This document shows, one piece after another, positions 19,970 through 21,267 of a DNA stretch of 21,267 nucleotides (position 1 is its first letter; every line of letters starts with the position of its first letter). The translations under genes and the position numbers were made by a program. Below the pieces are notes generated by a model. The model did no database searches. It was not told the DNA's origin and saw only the letters and a list, made by a program, of their open reading frames with translations. This stretch comes from AP-16 sp036395835 (GTDB lineage: Bacteria; Pseudomonadota; Alphaproteobacteria; Rhizobiales; Xanthobacteraceae): positions 1-21,267 of the forward strand of contig DASWCW010000189.1 in NCBI GenBank assembly GCA_036395835.1, written 5' to 3'.

Positions 19970-21267
19970 AATCTATCCCGCTTTACGCCACTATTGAGCC
20001 CCCACCAGAGCCCACCTAACCCGTTCTCCAGCAATAGGTATTTCGTATATATGGATCTGTAACCCATTATAGATTACTTATAGGGGGGTCGATAGCCCCT
20101 GGATAGCCCCGGGGCTGAACCGGACGGGGGACGCAACATGATCAGAACCAAGCTGACGGACAGCCTCGTCTCCTCCCTCGAGCCTGCGGAGGAGGGGACG
20201 CGGAGCGAGGTGTTCGACACTAAGATCGACAGGCTCGCCGTCCGCGTGACCGAAAGCGGCGAGAAGAGCTTCGTCCTATACATCAAGCTGCCGGGGCGCC
20301 CCGGAGCGTCGCGATACAAGATCGGCAACGCGACGCGAATGACTGTAGACGGCGCGAGGAAGAAGGCGCGCCAATGGCTCGACATGATCGAGCAGGGCAT
20401 CGATCCGCGATCCGAGGCCAGACGCCGCCGCCTCACGGAGGCTAGGTCGGTCGCCCTCACCTTCGAGTCCGTGGCTGAGGAGTTCATCCGTCTCGTAGCG
20501 AGCAGGCAGCGTCGCGGCGCGGAGATGGCCCGGGAGATACGCAAGGAGTTCGTCACCAGGTGGCGCGAGAGGCCGATCTCGGACATCACCGCCCACGACG
20601 TGATGGCCGTGCTGGACGAGGCAGTCGGCCGCGGCGCGCCGTATCAGGCCCACAATCTGCTGGGCCACGTTCGCCGTCTCTTCAACTGGGCGATCGGCCG
20701 CGGCATCTACGGCCTCGACAGGAGCCCGTGCGACAAGCTTCGACCTAAGGACGCGGTCGGACCCCGACCCCACCGCACTCGCGTGCTTAATAACGCGGAA
20801 CTTCGCGCCATGTGGCGCGCCGCTGAGGTGATGGGTTATCCATATGGGCAGCTGGTCAAGATCCTCGCCCTCACCGGCCTGAGAAAGAACGAGGCGGCTC
20901 GCGCCAGATGGAGCGAGTTCGACCTCGACTCTGACCTGTGGACTATCCCGAGCGAGCGGATGAAGGGCAATGTCGCCCACGTCGTGCCGCTGACGGCCGA
21001 GACAGTCTCCGTCCTCGAGTCCGTCCCGCACTTCGCCGGCGGTGACTATCTGTTCACCGCCATGCGAGTGAGGCCCGGGGCGAGGGCCGTCAACGACTTT
21101 CACCTCGCGAAGCAGCGTCTCGACGCACTGATGCGCGAGGAGCTGGGAGACTTTCCACCGTTCACCTTTCACGACATTCGCAGGACGATGCGCACCGGCC
21201 TCTCGTCACTCGCCGTACCTGGAGGCGACATAGTCAGAGAGCTGATCATCGCCCACACGCAGAAGGG
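19955..21267. mobile_element. Left end of an integrative element (continues past the window)
   Basis: An abrupt drop in GC begins after the DUF1800 fragment and is followed by a P4-type integrase reading inward. The 184 nt before the integrase hold AT-rich DNA (TATTTCGTATATATGGATC, 20039-20057), a GATAGCCCC direct repeat (20091-20099, 20102-20110) and the palindrome AGCCCCGGGGCT (20105-20116). These could be arm or promoter sites. The attachment core and right end cannot be determined here. Confidence 0.6.
20138..21267 (+). CDS. int: P4-type tyrosine recombinase/integrase (partial)
   Basis: The frame from the ATG at 20138 is open to the window end (376 codons), so the active-site tyrosine is not included. 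Residues 1-90 match the arm-binding DUF4102 module (VFDTKIDRLAVRV, then YKIGNATRMTVDGARKKAR and IDP). Residues 110-200 are the core-binding domain (NLLGHVRRLFNWAIGRG). The catalytic part shows ALTGLRKNE (Arg249), ERMKGN (Lys276), FHDIRRT (His345, Arg348) and IAHTQKG (His373), all in place. Such enzymes integrate and excise genomic islands at short att sites, often in tRNA or tmRNA genes. Here the DNA next to it looks like a DUF1800 gene. AGG and AGA arginine codons are common, unlike in the host genes, supporting transfer. No excisionase is seen. Confidence 0.95.
   Translation, partial: MIRTKLTDSLVSSLEPAEEGTRSEVFDTKIDRLAVRVTESGEKSFVLYIKLPGRPGASRYKIGNATRMTVDGARKKARQWLDMIEQGIDPRSEARRRRLTEARSVALTFESVAEEFIRLVASRQRRGAEMAREIRKEFVTRWRERPISDITAHDVMAVLDEAVGRGAPYQAHNLLGHVRRLFNWAIGRGIYGLDRSPCDKLRPKDAVGPRPHRTRVLNNAELRAMWRAAEVMGYPYGQLVKILALTGLRKNEAARARWSEFDLDSDLWTIPSERMKGNVAHVVPLTAETVSVLESVPHFAGGDYLFTAMRVRPGARAVNDFHLAKQRLDALMREELGDFPPFTFHDIRRTMRTGLSSLAVPGGDIVRELIIAHTQK

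Noticed and set aside
20276..21172. A 298-codon minus-strand frame opposite the integrase
   Set aside because: The plus strand encodes a clear integrase with all visible catalytic residues, so this is the antisense shadow.
1..21267. tRNA genes as integration targets, rRNA genes and CRISPR arrays
   Set aside because: No cloverleaf-like TTCGA arm with matching acceptor ends, no rRNA-like sequence, and no regularly spaced direct repeats were found by eye.

Overview
The window looks like chromosome from a high-GC alphaproteobacterium, most likely of the Bradyrhizobium/Rhodopseudomonas group. This is inferred from two DUF1236-type exported proteins, a UvrB with a long N-terminal extension, an Omp31-like porin tail, and dispersed palindromic repeats of the kind common in that group. 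No rRNA, tRNA or CRISPR array was seen.

Positions 1-12010 are ordinary chromosome: a partial porin, cspA, rlmJ, an exported RNase T2, several small exported proteins, a 55-residue zinc-ribbon protein, two alpha/beta hydrolases, a large Pro/Ala-rich membrane protein with an internal tandem duplication, a ParB-like mini protein, two DUF1236-type proteins, and a family 3 solute-binding protein. Gaps between genes are filled with palindromic repeats, including a perfectly paired three-way-junction element at 10997-11086.

Positions 12360-14726 are the most interesting part. This is an AT-richer island holding a two-gene operon on the minus strand, directly downstream of uvrB. It is fused at its far end to the 3' stump of a RidA-family gene. 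The first gene has a C-terminal fold resembling the diadenylate-cyclase (DAC/DisA_N) domain and carries a one-base deletion in a G run. Restoring that base recovers a conserved-looking C-terminus and an ATGA overlap with the second gene. The second gene is a 440-residue protein I cannot assign. A nucleotide-sensor plus unknown-partner cassette is the best candidate here for an undescribed signalling or defence system, possibly decayed in this strain.

Positions 14727-19748 return to core genome: uvrB with repeat-derived peptide inserts, an exported metallo-beta-lactamase-fold hydrolase and an exported SH3-like protein. From about 19955 to the window end a second mobile element begins. It interrupts what looks like the 5' end of a DUF1800 gene and encodes a P4-type tyrosine integrase that runs off the window; its codon use (many AGG/AGA) differs from the host genes.
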